From Candidatus Peribacteria bacterium (GTDB lineage Bacteria > Patescibacteriota > Gracilibacteria > UBA1369 > LOWO2-01-FULL-3): a DNA stretch of 64,000 nt. Each line of letters starts with the position of its first letter. The first letter of the stretch is position 1. The position numbers and the translations under genes were made by a program. This document shows positions 8,951 to 17,671 of the stretch, one piece after another. The stretch covers positions 33,375 through 97,374 of the forward strand of contig CALRGJ010000004.1 in NCBI GenBank assembly GCA_943357285.1, in the 5' to 3' direction. The notes under the pieces are model-generated. The model had not been told where the DNA came from. It was given only the letters and a program-made list of their open reading frames with translations, and did no database searches.

Positions 8951-10089
8951 AATTATTTAGAATCAGTTTAGTGAGAAAATTATTTGTGCTTTTACTCTTG
9001 ATCTCAGGGGTTTCTGCCGCTGTTTTATTTTACTATTCTGGGTCCAATCCTTTATTGGTTAGTACTGATTATTTTATTTATTTTGCCATTTTGATGTTGG
9101 TAGTTTTTACAGTTTTTTCTTACTTAACATTTGTGAAACCTCTTGATGTAGTGCTAGAACAAATGGAGGCTTTGATTGCAGGAAAGCCATATAAAAAAAT
9201 TTATACTAATAGGATTGATGAAATCGGGGTTTTGGCTCATTTTTTCAATCAAGTTACAAAAGGTTTTAGCGAGGTAAGCTCTGATATTAAAGATAGGCAA
9301 AGAATGATTGATGAATTAACTATTGCTGCCAGTTTGCAAAGAGATATTTTACCTTTGAGTTCACCTGTTATTTCCGGTCTTCAGGTAATTGCAAAAAATA
9401 AGCCTGCAACTGAAGTTGGTGGTGATATTTTTAATTTTATTACATCCAAAGATAAGACTTATATTTATATTGGTGATGTAACTGGTCATGGTGTTGCTGC
9501 GGCACTTATTATGACTATGGCTACCTCTTTGATTAGTGTTTTTGCTGATTCATGTAATTCAGCTTATGAGATTCTGGTTAGCGTTAATCGTTATATTAAG
9601 CGTCATGTGAAGCGTGCGATGTTTATGACTCTTGTGATGCTTTCTTGGGATGCTAAAACTGAAAAACTTACTTATGTTGGTGCTGGTCATGAGCATATTT
9701 TGGTTTATCACGTGGACACAGGGGTATGTGAATCTATTTTGTCTGGTGGTGTGGCTTTAGGTATGGTTCCTGATAATTCTAAATTAATTAAAGAGCAGGA
9801 AATAAATTGGAATGATGGAGATTTTGTTGTTGTATATAGTGATGGAATTACCGAATCGAGAAATGTCGCAGGAGAGTTATATGGTTTAGAAAGGTTGAAG
9901 AATGCTTTGATAGAATTTGCTCCTCAGTATTCCGCTGAAGGTGTAAATTATCACATCGCTCAGGATGTGTCCTCTTTTGCTAAAGGCCATATTCAAGATG
10001 ATGATATGTCTTTGATTGTTATCAAGCGTGACAAGTCTTTAACGAAAGGAGCAGATGTAAGTAATCAATCTATTACTTGGTCTGCATGA
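8947..10089 (+). CDS. membrane HAMP-PP2C (SpoIIE/RsbU-type) serine phosphatase
   Basis: A 380-residue protein: two membrane helices (about 7-27 and 38-60), a HAMP linker (about 62-115) and a PP2C/SpoIIE catalytic domain (about 135-370). Metal-binding acidic motifs are present: GGDIF, GDVTGHG, YSDGITESR and QDDDMSLIV. The likely substrate is the phosphorylated STAS protein encoded just upstream, with which it overlaps by four bases. The HAMP domain suggests membrane signal input, though there is almost no extracellular sensor. It also overlaps queA by ATGA. Confidence 0.9.
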   Translation: MKLFRISLVRKLFVLLLLISGVSAAVLFYYSGSNPLLVSTDYFIYFAILMLVVFTVFSYLTFVKPLDVVLEQMEALIAGKPYKKIYTNRIDEIGVLAHFFNQVTKGFSEVSSDIKDRQRMIDELTIAASLQRDILPLSSPVISGLQVIAKNKPATEVGGDIFNFITSKDKTYIYIGDVTGHGVAAALIMTMATSLISVFADSCNSAYEILVSVNRYIKRHVKRAMFMTLVMLSWDAKTEKLTYVGAGHEHILVYHVDTGVCESILSGGVALGMVPDNSKLIKEQEINWNDGDFVVVYSDGITESRNVAGELYGLERLKNALIEFAPQYSAEGVNYHIAQDVSSFAKGHIQDDDMSLIVIKRDKSLTKGADVSNQSITWSA

Positions 10090-11135
10090 AAACTTCTGAT
10101 TTTGATTATTACTTGCCTGAGTCTTTAATTGCTCAGAATCCTGCATTTCCCAGGGATGCTTGTCGTCTTTTAGTTTATGATTCAAAAAATGATTCCGTGG
10201 AGCATTGTCATTTTTATGATTTGCCTAAATTTTTGAGTAAGAGTGATGTTTTAGTTTTAAATAAATCGAGGGTTGTACCTGCTAGAATTTTGTTTAGAGT
10301 AAATGGCTCTTTGAGAGAAATTTTTTTGTTAAAGCAGATTTCTCTTAATACTTATGAAGTTTTATTAAAGCCGGCTAGGAATTTTAAAGTGGGTGTTATC
10401 GTGAGGGTTTCTGAGGAATTGGAGTGTTCTGTTACTGAGGTTTTAGATGATGGTAGAAGAATTCTTTCTTTTAATTTGTTGAGCGGAGTGGATTTAAATT
10501 CTGTTCTATTTAAGCTTGGATCAATGCCTTTGCCTCCATATATTAAGCATTCTAAGGCTGTTTTTGAGGATTACCAGACGGTATTTGCTGAAAAGGACGG
10601 TAGTAAGGCTGCTCCCACAGCAGGTCTACATTTTACACGTGAATTGCTTTCTAATTTGAAAACTATGGGGGTTGATATAGAAGAGGTCGTTCTGCATATT
10701 GGTCTCGGTACTTTTGCTCCTGTTGTAGCGGAAAATTTGGGCGATCATAAAATGCATTTTGAGGAGTATGAAATGCCTTTGGATGTTGCTAGGAAATTAA
10801 ATGAAGCAGTTATGAACAAAAAGAGAATTGTGGCCGTAGGTACTACTTCTGTAAGGGTTTTGGAATCCTCTTTTGATCTAGAGAAGTCTTCTTTTGTATC
10901 CGGTACAGCTAACACTAATATTTTTATTTATCCAGGGTCTTATGATTGGAAGGTGGTTGATTCATTGATTACTAATTTTCACTTACCAAAAAGTACTTTA
11001 ATTATGTTGGTGTCTTCACTTCTTGAGTCTAAAGGTGTAAAAAATCCTGTAAAAAAAATATTGTCTCTCTATGAATTGGCTGTAAAAGAAAATTACAAGT
11101 TTTTTAGTTTTGGTGATGCAATGCTTATAATTTAA
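10086..11135 (+). CDS. queA: S-adenosylmethionine:tRNA ribosyltransferase-isomerase
   Basis: QueA transfers the ribosyl part of SAM to preQ1 at the tRNA wobble position, making epoxyqueuosine. Family motifs include DYYLPESLIAQ at the N terminus, the AAPTAGLHFT block near residue 178, LHIGLGTF, and the C-terminal TNFHLPKSTLIMLVS. I start at the ATG of 10086, whose last two bases overlap the TGA of the phosphatase gene; a TTG at 10077 would add three residues and is less likely. The length of 349 residues is normal. The 3' end overlaps the convergent ATP-grasp gene by 11 bases. Confidence 0.96.
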   Translation: MKTSDFDYYLPESLIAQNPAFPRDACRLLVYDSKNDSVEHCHFYDLPKFLSKSDVLVLNKSRVVPARILFRVNGSLREIFLLKQISLNTYEVLLKPARNFKVGVIVRVSEELECSVTEVLDDGRRILSFNLLSGVDLNSVLFKLGSMPLPPYIKHSKAVFEDYQTVFAEKDGSKAAPTAGLHFTRELLSNLKTMGVDIEEVVLHIGLGTFAPVVAENLGDHKMHFEEYEMPLDVARKLNEAVMNKKRIVAVGTTSVRVLESSFDLEKSSFVSGTANTNIFIYPGSYDWKVVDSLITNFHLPKSTLIMLVSSLLESKGVKNPVKKILSLYELAVKENYKFFSFGDAMLII

Positions 11136-13524
11136 GCCATTGCGGTAAAAGTTTTGCCGGTCTTATTCCGTTAATTCTCTTTATTTTTTCTATGTCTGAA
11201 ATATTGAATTTCCCGATGTAGAGATCTTCTATTTTCCCTCCATCTTCTATGAATTTTTTTATTTCAAAATATCCCTTGAAGTAAAGATAGTCTTTTGTGA
11301 ATGCTCCTGATTTTCCAGTGTCATTGAATCCCCTTTTTGCTTTTACTGTAGATCTAAATGCTTGTTCTTTCGTGAATCCATAGCTTACTAATTTAGAGTA
11401 AACTTTGCTAAAACTATTGTGCATTGCTTCATATATTGCTACTACGTGTCCAAGTGCTTTGGAGTTTTCTGTAAATTTTTTATTGCGTTGTTTCTCTACG
11501 TTATACATTGCAAGTCCTTCTTGTGTTGTTAGATAGTTTGCTGATCCTCTATTGAGAATTTCGTATGGCTGGAGCTTTCCGTTTTCTGCAGTAAGTATGT
11601 GAGTTTCTATTTCGTGGATAATTAATTCTTCGATTCTGTCTTCACAGAATGTCGCATTTTTTTTGATAAATAAGCTGTTGTTTTTGCCGGCTACGCAATT
11701 TGAAACTAAATCTTCCTTTATTTTTACGGCCCACTTGTTTAATCCATATTTCTTAAAGGATTCTTCAAATCTATTTTTTGCTTCATTTGAGTCTATGGTG
11801 CATTTTTCCTCTATTTGCTCAGGTGCATCACTTATGTATTTTTTGCATTCTTCGTACTCTTCTTGGCTTGGTTGTCCATATAATTCTATGGAATATTTTG
11901 TGAAATTTTCTTCATCTATCGATTCAAGAAGATTGATTTTTTTTATGATTTCTTGTTTCTTTTCCTCGTATATTTTCCCCAAGGTTGAGGAATCGGTTTC
12001 TATTTTTCCGAGTTCATCCAAAAGGTCTATTGCGTTGAATTTCATTGAGGGATATTCAAATTCCGGATTGTAGTTAGTATTTTTGAAAAACTTTTTTTTC
12101 TCTTCTTCCAGATTTATAGGTCTGAGATGATATAAAAGTTTAATTTTATTATCTAAATTTATTATTTTCTGGTCTGTTTCGTAGAAATTTATTTTTTTAA
12201 AAGTTTCTTCTTTTGGTGTGGCCGGAGTTTCAGATTTTGTGTTTTTTTGTTCTTTCTTTTCTTGATTTAAATTTGTGTCTATTAAAAATTCCTGTAAATC
12301 TCTGGTGCCAAGAATTATCTTGTATTCTTTGTTTGGTATTTTTTCTATCTCAACAATTGTATGAATTCTTTTTCCTTTGAGTGTGAATTTCAATTTAAGG
12401 GTCGATTTTTCATCGTCGTAGTCGTTTTCATTATCTAAAAGCCCGCATTTTAGAGCTGTTTCTTCATCCAAGATGCTTATTTTTCTACTTGTATCTACTT
12501 TTGCCGCTATTTGAATTGTGCTCTGTTTTTGTATTATTTCTACTTTTTCGTTTGTGCTGATGACTTGTTTACCGGAGATTTGAGCAATTCCCTTTTCTAC
12601 TATGTTTCCAAACATATCTTTGGCAATTCTTACGCCTTTTGCCGGAGTTGTTACTTTTACTCCTTCAATTCTTTCCAGGCGTTTTCTGAGTGGTGCAAGA
12701 TTGGCTATTTGAACTCCGAGTCCGGCTCTGGCGTTGATTTCCAAGAGAACGGGTCCGGTGTTTTTATCTATACAGATGTCGACCGCCATGTAACCCAAGT
12801 TTGTTACTAACTGTACCGTTGAAGCAATAGTTAAAATTTGATCCCAATATGGAATACTGAGTCCTTTAATGCTACCCATTCCATCAGGAAGTTCTTCTAT
12901 TATTCTATTCTTGTATGAGATATGGGTTGTTTGACCTTTTGCTATGTCTATTCCTATTCCCACTGCACCCATGTGTAAATTGGCTTTACCTTTAGATTCC
13001 TTTGTAGGAAGTCTAAGCATGGCCATTACAGGAATAAGATTATGCACGATGACTCTAATGTCAGGAAGTCCTTCGTATGAGTATTTTCCTATTTTTTCAT
13101 CGGCAACAATATATTGTTCAAAAAAGGCAAAATCGCTCACGTTTGATATGGAAAATCTACCATCCAAAATATCTCTTATATGATCCTTTAGTTCTTCTTT
13201 GTTTAATTTTGTTCCTCCGGCCGTGTAGTAATTGTTATCTTTTACTTCTGTAACAGGAATAATTCCTTCACCACCGTATCCGGTGTTTGGCTTGAGAGCA
13301 AAAGAATCTGGAAGTGAGTTGAAGTCGAATTTTTCGAGCTCCGCTGTATCACGGATAACTCCATAAAGTTTTGGGACCGGAATATCACGTGCAGAAAGAA
13401 ACTGTTTTGTTTTAATTTTATCGTCGGCTAATTTAACAGCTTTTTTAGGGTTGTATGGCCTCATATAGAGGAGATTTCTAGCGTTGATGCCAAGAATTCC
13501 TTTATTCGAAAAAAATGAAAACAT
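11125..13524 (-). CDS. ATP-grasp ligase / RimB-like retropepsin / QEGLA metallopeptidase fusion
   Basis: A 799-residue cytosolic protein with three parts. (1) Residues 1-310: ATP-grasp domain like the alpha-L-glutamate-ligase-related RimK family, opening GILGINARN, with KPNTGYGGEG (78-87) and the metal-binding LLEINARAG (260-268). (2) Residues about 335-420: retropepsin-like domain of the RimB/LysX type, with AKVDTS (341-346) and IILGTRDLQEFLID (403-416). The catalytic triplet is DTS, not DTG. (3) Residues about 450-799: DUF1704/QEGLA metallopeptidase related to MATCAP enzymes, with zinc motif HEIETH (637-642) and TTQEGLA (666-672). In related families an ATP-grasp ligase adds amino acids to an acceptor and peptidases remove them. 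It starts 2 bases after the stop of the 7TM gene, so the two are probably translationally coupled. The substrate is unknown. Confidence 0.85.
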   Translation of the reverse strand: MFSFFSNKGILGINARNLLYMRPYNPKKAVKLADDKIKTKQFLSARDIPVPKLYGVIRDTAELEKFDFNSLPDSFALKPNTGYGGEGIIPVTEVKDNNYYTAGGTKLNKEELKDHIRDILDGRFSISNVSDFAFFEQYIVADEKIGKYSYEGLPDIRVIVHNLIPVMAMLRLPTKESKGKANLHMGAVGIGIDIAKGQTTHISYKNRIIEELPDGMGSIKGLSIPYWDQILTIASTVQLVTNLGYMAVDICIDKNTGPVLLEINARAGLGVQIANLAPLRKRLERIEGVKVTTPAKGVRIAKDMFGNIVEKGIAQISGKQVISTNEKVEIIQKQSTIQIAAKVDTSRKISILDEETALKCGLLDNENDYDDEKSTLKLKFTLKGKRIHTIVEIEKIPNKEYKIILGTRDLQEFLIDTNLNQEKKEQKNTKSETPATPKEETFKKINFYETDQKIINLDNKIKLLYHLRPINLEEEKKKFFKNTNYNPEFEYPSMKFNAIDLLDELGKIETDSSTLGKIYEEKKQEIIKKINLLESIDEENFTKYSIELYGQPSQEEYEECKKYISDAPEQIEEKCTIDSNEAKNRFEESFKKYGLNKWAVKIKEDLVSNCVAGKNNSLFIKKNATFCEDRIEELIIHEIETHILTAENGKLQPYEILNRGSANYLTTQEGLAMYNVEKQRNKKFTENSKALGHVVAIYEAMHNSFSKVYSKLVSYGFTKEQAFRSTVKAKRGFNDTGKSGAFTKDYLYFKGYFEIKKFIEDGGKIEDLYIGKFNISDIEKIKRINGIRPAKLLPQWLKL

Positions 13525-13526
13525 AT

Positions 13527-15068
13527 TTATTCTTCAATATGACGTAATATTTCTCTGAAGCGAATGCGTTCTAAAACCCTTAATCCCGTCCATTTTCCAA
13601 GACCTATATCTGCTATGATTAATAGGAATACTAATTCAGGATATGTTAGCATCATACGTTTTACGAATTCTAATTTTACAACCGTAAATCCTAGGTCTAT
13701 TTCTCCTCCGGCAATGAAGTAAGCGACGATTGCTACTATCAGAGTTTCAAACATTAATACTGCAGCTGAGGAAAGTCCGTTCTCTGTTCTTGCTGTCACA
13801 AATTTCTCAACTAAAGTGCTTAATATAAGCATTGGGAAAATAGCGATTGAGAGAAATTGAGCATTGAAAAATCCAAAATAATTGGCAGAAATTAAAATTA
13901 AAAATAGGGCTAGAGTTACTAGCGTGAGAACTATAGCCATCTTTGGTATAAAAAGCATTCTAGCGCGCTTTAGTAGTGGTTTGGCGGCTATCCCTACGGC
14001 GATAGCTACTAAAAGAGTTAGTAACCCTGCTTGTATACCTATGATCAAGAAAGAGAGAGTCATTATGGTAGGAGTGTAGATGCCGAAAGTAGTGATTCCA
14101 ACGACTTGTCTCATTACTGCAACAACGGTAGCGATCACTGGTAATAGGAGAAGGAGGGCTATGGTGTTATCCGGAATACCATTGTTTACGAGAGCATTTA
14201 CAAAGTAGCTCATAAAATTCCAAGGTAGGAGTTTGCCACTTTTAGAATCTACTATCTGGTATACGTTTCCTCTTTCTTTGAGGTTATTAACGAATTCTTC
14301 TTCGGATACGCTTTCAATCAGAGCATCAATTGCTCCTTCCTTTGCAACTATTATTGATTTTGGCTTTATGAGATTGAATTGGCGTTGTGTTCGCTCAATT
14401 TTGCTATCAACTGAATTGTCGAGAACTATTAAAGTCTTCTGGCTGAAGTCACTGGCTATTTTTCCGCTATTATTTTGAATAAAACGTGAAATAGAATTGA
14501 GTCCTGAATTTTCTTTGCTCCAGATTGCGATTTGTTTCGCTTTTTGGAGGTCATCCATTGCTTCTGTTAGTTTTTTTGTGAGAATTTCTTCTGAAATAAA
14601 TTCTGTGCTGCTGCCGTAGCTATCAATTGTTTTGAGATACACACCTTTTTTCTCAGCGTAATTTTGAATTATTTGAATTCGGTCTTTGTTTTCTGTTTGA
14701 TCTGTAATTAAAACTATAAGCTTTCTGTATCCGAATACTTTTGTGGTGGAGTTTGATTTATTTTTGCCATCATTTAAAGTAAGTTTTACGTCGTAGTACC
14801 CAGGTTCTTTAAAAGAATGTAATACTTCTATTCCTTCGTTACGGTTTCCATCTCCAAAGTCCCATTCATATTTAACATTTTTAATTCCTTCCGGAATATA
14901 TGATTGAGATGCATCAAAAATTGTGCTTTTTTTAATTTCGACGGCATTTGGAATATTTATTACTGCTCTTAGATAATTGGAGTCTTGTGGAGTTTCAGCG
15001 TAAGTAATTTGTGCACCTACGGTAAAACAAAAAAACAAGGCTACGACGCTATTTAATATTTTTTTCAT
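13527..15068 (-). CDS. PKD-domain protein with 7TM-transglutaminase-type membrane module
   Basis: A 513-residue protein: signal peptide (1-24), a PKD domain (about 38-112, with YEWDFGDGNRNEG), an extracytoplasmic alpha/beta-like region (about 115-275) and a C-terminal bundle of seven or so helices (about 300-495). The bundle, with TTFGIYTPTIMTLSF and IADIGLGKWTGLRVLERIRF, resembles the 7TM domain usually fused to an inactive transglutaminase (PF14402 type). That family commonly sits next to RimK-like ligase and retropepsin genes, as here. The usual inactive-transglutaminase domain is replaced by PKD plus an unassigned region. It is the first gene of a two-gene operon. Confidence 0.82.
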   Translation of the reverse strand: MKKILNSVVALFFCFTVGAQITYAETPQDSNYLRAVINIPNAVEIKKSTIFDASQSYIPEGIKNVKYEWDFGDGNRNEGIEVLHSFKEPGYYDVKLTLNDGKNKSNSTTKVFGYRKLIVLITDQTENKDRIQIIQNYAEKKGVYLKTIDSYGSSTEFISEEILTKKLTEAMDDLQKAKQIAIWSKENSGLNSISRFIQNNSGKIASDFSQKTLIVLDNSVDSKIERTQRQFNLIKPKSIIVAKEGAIDALIESVSEEEFVNNLKERGNVYQIVDSKSGKLLPWNFMSYFVNALVNNGIPDNTIALLLLLPVIATVVAVMRQVVGITTFGIYTPTIMTLSFLIIGIQAGLLTLLVAIAVGIAAKPLLKRARMLFIPKMAIVLTLVTLALFLILISANYFGFFNAQFLSIAIFPMLILSTLVEKFVTARTENGLSSAAVLMFETLIVAIVAYFIAGGEIDLGFTVVKLEFVKRMMLTYPELVFLLIIADIGLGKWTGLRVLERIRFREILRHIEE

Positions 15069-15092
15069 GGTATTTTAAATTTCTTCCCATCC

Positions 15093-15120
15093 ATACTACC
15101 AAAATTGGCTATTTTTTCAA
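15093..15120 (-). promoter_or_regulatory. promoter of the PKD-7TM / ATP-grasp operon
   Basis: On the minus strand TTGAAA (15120-15115), a 16-bp spacer and TAGTAT (15098-15093), ending 24 bases before the start codon. It lies back to back with the promoter of the divergent surface-protein gene. Confidence 0.5.
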
Positions 15121-15164
15121 TCAGTTTATTGACTTGACTAGTATTGCGGTTATGGTTGGGTTCA

Positions 15165-15193
15165 TTGCTGATTTAGCAGAAATGAGGTAGAAT
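15165..15193 (+). promoter_or_regulatory. promoter of the Ig/FN3 surface-protein gene
   Basis: TTGCTG (15165-15170), a 17-bp spacer and TAGAAT (15188-15193), ending 20 bases before the ATG. The leader ends in an A-rich run and has no Shine-Dalgarno sequence. Confidence 0.5.
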
Positions 15194-15213
15194 AATGAGA
15201 TACAAAAAACAAA

Positions 15214-17340
15214 ATGAAAATAAAAAAAATATTGATATCACTTTTGGTTATTGCTGCGGGAGTAGTTTCTACTGTCGTATCTGCATCATCTGTGCAGAAT
15301 TTTTCAGGAGCTCCTGTTCAGGCCTATGGTATGGATGCGGTGGCTGGTACCCCTACTATCCTGAGAACTTCGAAAGTAAATCCAGGTTCAGTGGTTACAT
15401 TCATAGTGGAGCAGCCGAATGGTAAACAGCTTCAGTTTCAGGGTGTGGCTGATGAATCTGGAATTGCTTACTCTAAGCTTTCTGACTATTACACTTCTGT
15501 TGCAGGTACTTACAATTTGGACCTTTTGGTGAATGGAAATGCTCAACAGTCGGTTTCTAGTTCTTTTAAAATTAATGCTGGTCAATTGTCTATGTCCAAT
15601 TCTGTACTTTCTCCAAAGGATCAGGTTGTCCATACTGGTTCCGAATTGGCGAATTTGAGTGTTAAGTTAAGAGATGATTTCAATAATCCTATTCAGGGTC
15701 ATATTGTTAAATTGGTTTCCAGCTCTGATTCAGATTCTATTAACTACTTGGGTAAAACTAATATTTCGAATGTAAACGGAGAGGTTAATTTCCAGATCAT
15801 ACCTGGCTCTACAGGTTTGGTGAATTACTCCGTATATGATGTTACTTCAGATGTTATTTTAACTTCACGTGCTAAAATTGTTTACTTTAGTTCTGCTGAT
15901 CAATTGTTTAGTTCTAGTAAAGTTAAGTTGGCTTCTTTTGGTAGTAATAATGAGGGAAATGCTGCGGGAGCGGTGGATCATTTTGAATTTCAGGAAGTTC
16001 CGGCAAATGTGACGGCCAATCAAAGTGTTACTATTAAAGTGAGTGCTTTTGATGCTGCGAATCAATTGGTTTCTAACTATTCAGGTAAAGTAAGGTTTAC
16101 CGTAGACGGAAGTAACGCCGGTTTTGCTACTCTTCCTGATGATTATACTTTTGGTATTCCGGATCAGGGATCTCATGTGTTTAGTTTAGCTTTTAATTTC
16201 AAACAACCTGGTGTTTATAATCTTAAGGTAACTGACTTAGCTAATGTTGGTGCATATGGTACTAAAACAGTTACGGTTTCTTCAGGAGATAATTCAGGTT
16301 TGAATTCTACACCTACTTCTACGGTGGTTCTTACTAATCCACTTCCTGGTACTTTTAGTACTAATGTGCAAGTTGTTAGTGGTACTGCTCCAGCAAATGC
16401 TAAGCTGAAAATTTTTGATAATAATCAGGAGATGTCGGCTGTTGTGGCTGATTCTGCCGGTAAGTTTTCTTATACCACGAGTCTATTGTCGGATGGTCCA
16501 CACAAGATATATGTGGCTGTTGTGAATGATATAGGCACTGTTGTGACTACGAGTCCTACGGTTGATTTTACTATTATGACTAAGGGTGCTCAGGTTTCTC
16601 AGATTGTCATTGATCCTGCTGGTCCTGTGGATCCAGGTACGCCAATTGCGGTGAAAGTTTATATTGGTGACACTTTGTCTAAAGCTCAGGTGGTAGTTTC
16701 TGGGAATGTTTATACTTTGGAAAAAAATTCTGCCGGTTACTATGAGGGCAAATTTAATGCTCCTGTAGATTTTGGAACTTATAAGTTGAGTTTCAGTTTT
16801 GTAAGTGAACTGGGAGTTGAAACTAAGGCTGATGATAAATCTATTCAGGTTGGTAAATTGGGCGCAACTCCTAATTTTAAGCCAGAGAAAGTTCTTGGTT
16901 TGGTTGTTCAGCCTGCTGACGGTAGAGTCGTTCTCACTTGGACTGCGTTGAACTCAGTAGTTAATCCGGTAGTGAATTATCGTATTTATTATGGTACTTC
17001 TCCTAATGCATTAATAAATGCTGTAGATACTTTTACTAACGCTACAACTTGGTATATTCCAGGTCTAAAGAATGGAACGGAGTATTACTTTGCAATTGCT
17101 GCTGTGGATTCTAAGGGTAATGTAAGTGAAGGTTTTGATAAAATTGTTCCTGCTGTTGCCGGTGGAGTTGTTAATGTTGTGCAGGCTCCTGCAGTACAAA
17201 GTGGAAGCGCAGGAAAGGAAGAACTTAAGGATTTAAAGGGTGGTACTAGTGATACTGGTCCGGAGATGCTCTGGTTGGTGGTACTTTCTATTTTAGGTGG
17301 TGTTGGTTATGGTTTTATTTCCAAAAAACAATATAGATAG
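15214..17340 (+). CDS. large secreted, membrane-anchored Ig-like/FN3 surface protein
   Basis: A 708-residue protein with an N-terminal signal peptide (about 1-25), a series of beta-rich Ig-like segments, a fibronectin type III domain (about 565-655, with VVLTWTAL and GTEYYFAIAAVDSKGN) and a C-terminal hydrophobic helix followed by KKQYR, which looks like a membrane anchor. It is probably displayed on the cell surface. Repeated openings such as VDHFEFQEVP and VSQIVIDPAG mark domain boundaries. It is divergent from the PKD-7TM operon and 16 bases upstream of yggT. The ligand is unknown. Confidence 0.8.
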   Translation: MKIKKILISLLVIAAGVVSTVVSASSVQNFSGAPVQAYGMDAVAGTPTILRTSKVNPGSVVTFIVEQPNGKQLQFQGVADESGIAYSKLSDYYTSVAGTYNLDLLVNGNAQQSVSSSFKINAGQLSMSNSVLSPKDQVVHTGSELANLSVKLRDDFNNPIQGHIVKLVSSSDSDSINYLGKTNISNVNGEVNFQIIPGSTGLVNYSVYDVTSDVILTSRAKIVYFSSADQLFSSSKVKLASFGSNNEGNAAGAVDHFEFQEVPANVTANQSVTIKVSAFDAANQLVSNYSGKVRFTVDGSNAGFATLPDDYTFGIPDQGSHVFSLAFNFKQPGVYNLKVTDLANVGAYGTKTVTVSSGDNSGLNSTPTSTVVLTNPLPGTFSTNVQVVSGTAPANAKLKIFDNNQEMSAVVADSAGKFSYTTSLLSDGPHKIYVAVVNDIGTVVTTSPTVDFTIMTKGAQVSQIVIDPAGPVDPGTPIAVKVYIGDTLSKAQVVVSGNVYTLEKNSAGYYEGKFNAPVDFGTYKLSFSFVSELGVETKADDKSIQVGKLGATPNFKPEKVLGLVVQPADGRVVLTWTALNSVVNPVVNYRIYYGTSPNALINAVDTFTNATTWYIPGLKNGTEYYFAIAAVDSKGNVSEGFDKIVPAVAGGVVNVVQAPAVQSGSAGKEELKDLKGGTSDTGPEMLWLVVLSILGGVGYGFISKKQYR

Positions 17341-17356
17341 CCGGATTTGATCCTTA

Positions 17357-17671
17357 ATGATCTATTTGCTATTATCTTTTTCGATGACCAAATTTTTAAT
17401 AATCAGTTATTTAATTACGACGCTAGATGTTTTGAGGAATTTGTTGTTGTTGGCGATTTTATTCCGTTCTCTTTCATCTTTTTTTGTTACTCCATATTCT
17501 CATAAAGGTTGGTTTCTTCAGTTTTTGTTTGATGTGACTGATCCTGTTATCAAAGTGGCAAAATTATTACCTCATCAATTTGGGATGATGGATTTTTCTG
17601 CTTTTATTGCTATGATTATGGTAGATTTTGGAGGTAGATTAATTATTATTTTGTTAGCTAAATTAGCATGA
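17357..17671 (+). CDS. YggT-family membrane protein
   Basis: A 104-residue protein with two hydrophobic segments and the YggT signature: an arginine after the first helix (ILFRSLSSFF), then TDPVIKVAKLLPHQFGMMDFS, which matches the conserved tDP...P..g..D.S pattern. YggT proteins are poorly characterised and linked to membrane or osmotic functions. The stop codon overlaps the cysS start as ATGA, so the pair is translationally coupled. An upstream in-frame ATG cluster (residues 1 and 10) makes the exact start uncertain. Confidence 0.8.
   Translation: MIYLLLSFSMTKFLIISYLITTLDVLRNLLLLAILFRSLSSFFVTPYSHKGWFLQFLFDVTDPVIKVAKLLPHQFGMMDFSAFIAMIMVDFGGRLIIILLAKLA

Noticed and set aside
15195..15425. Short open frame beginning 15195
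   Set aside because: It overlaps the start of the surface-protein gene in another frame, and its product is a Cys/Tyr/Lys-rich shadow with no family features.
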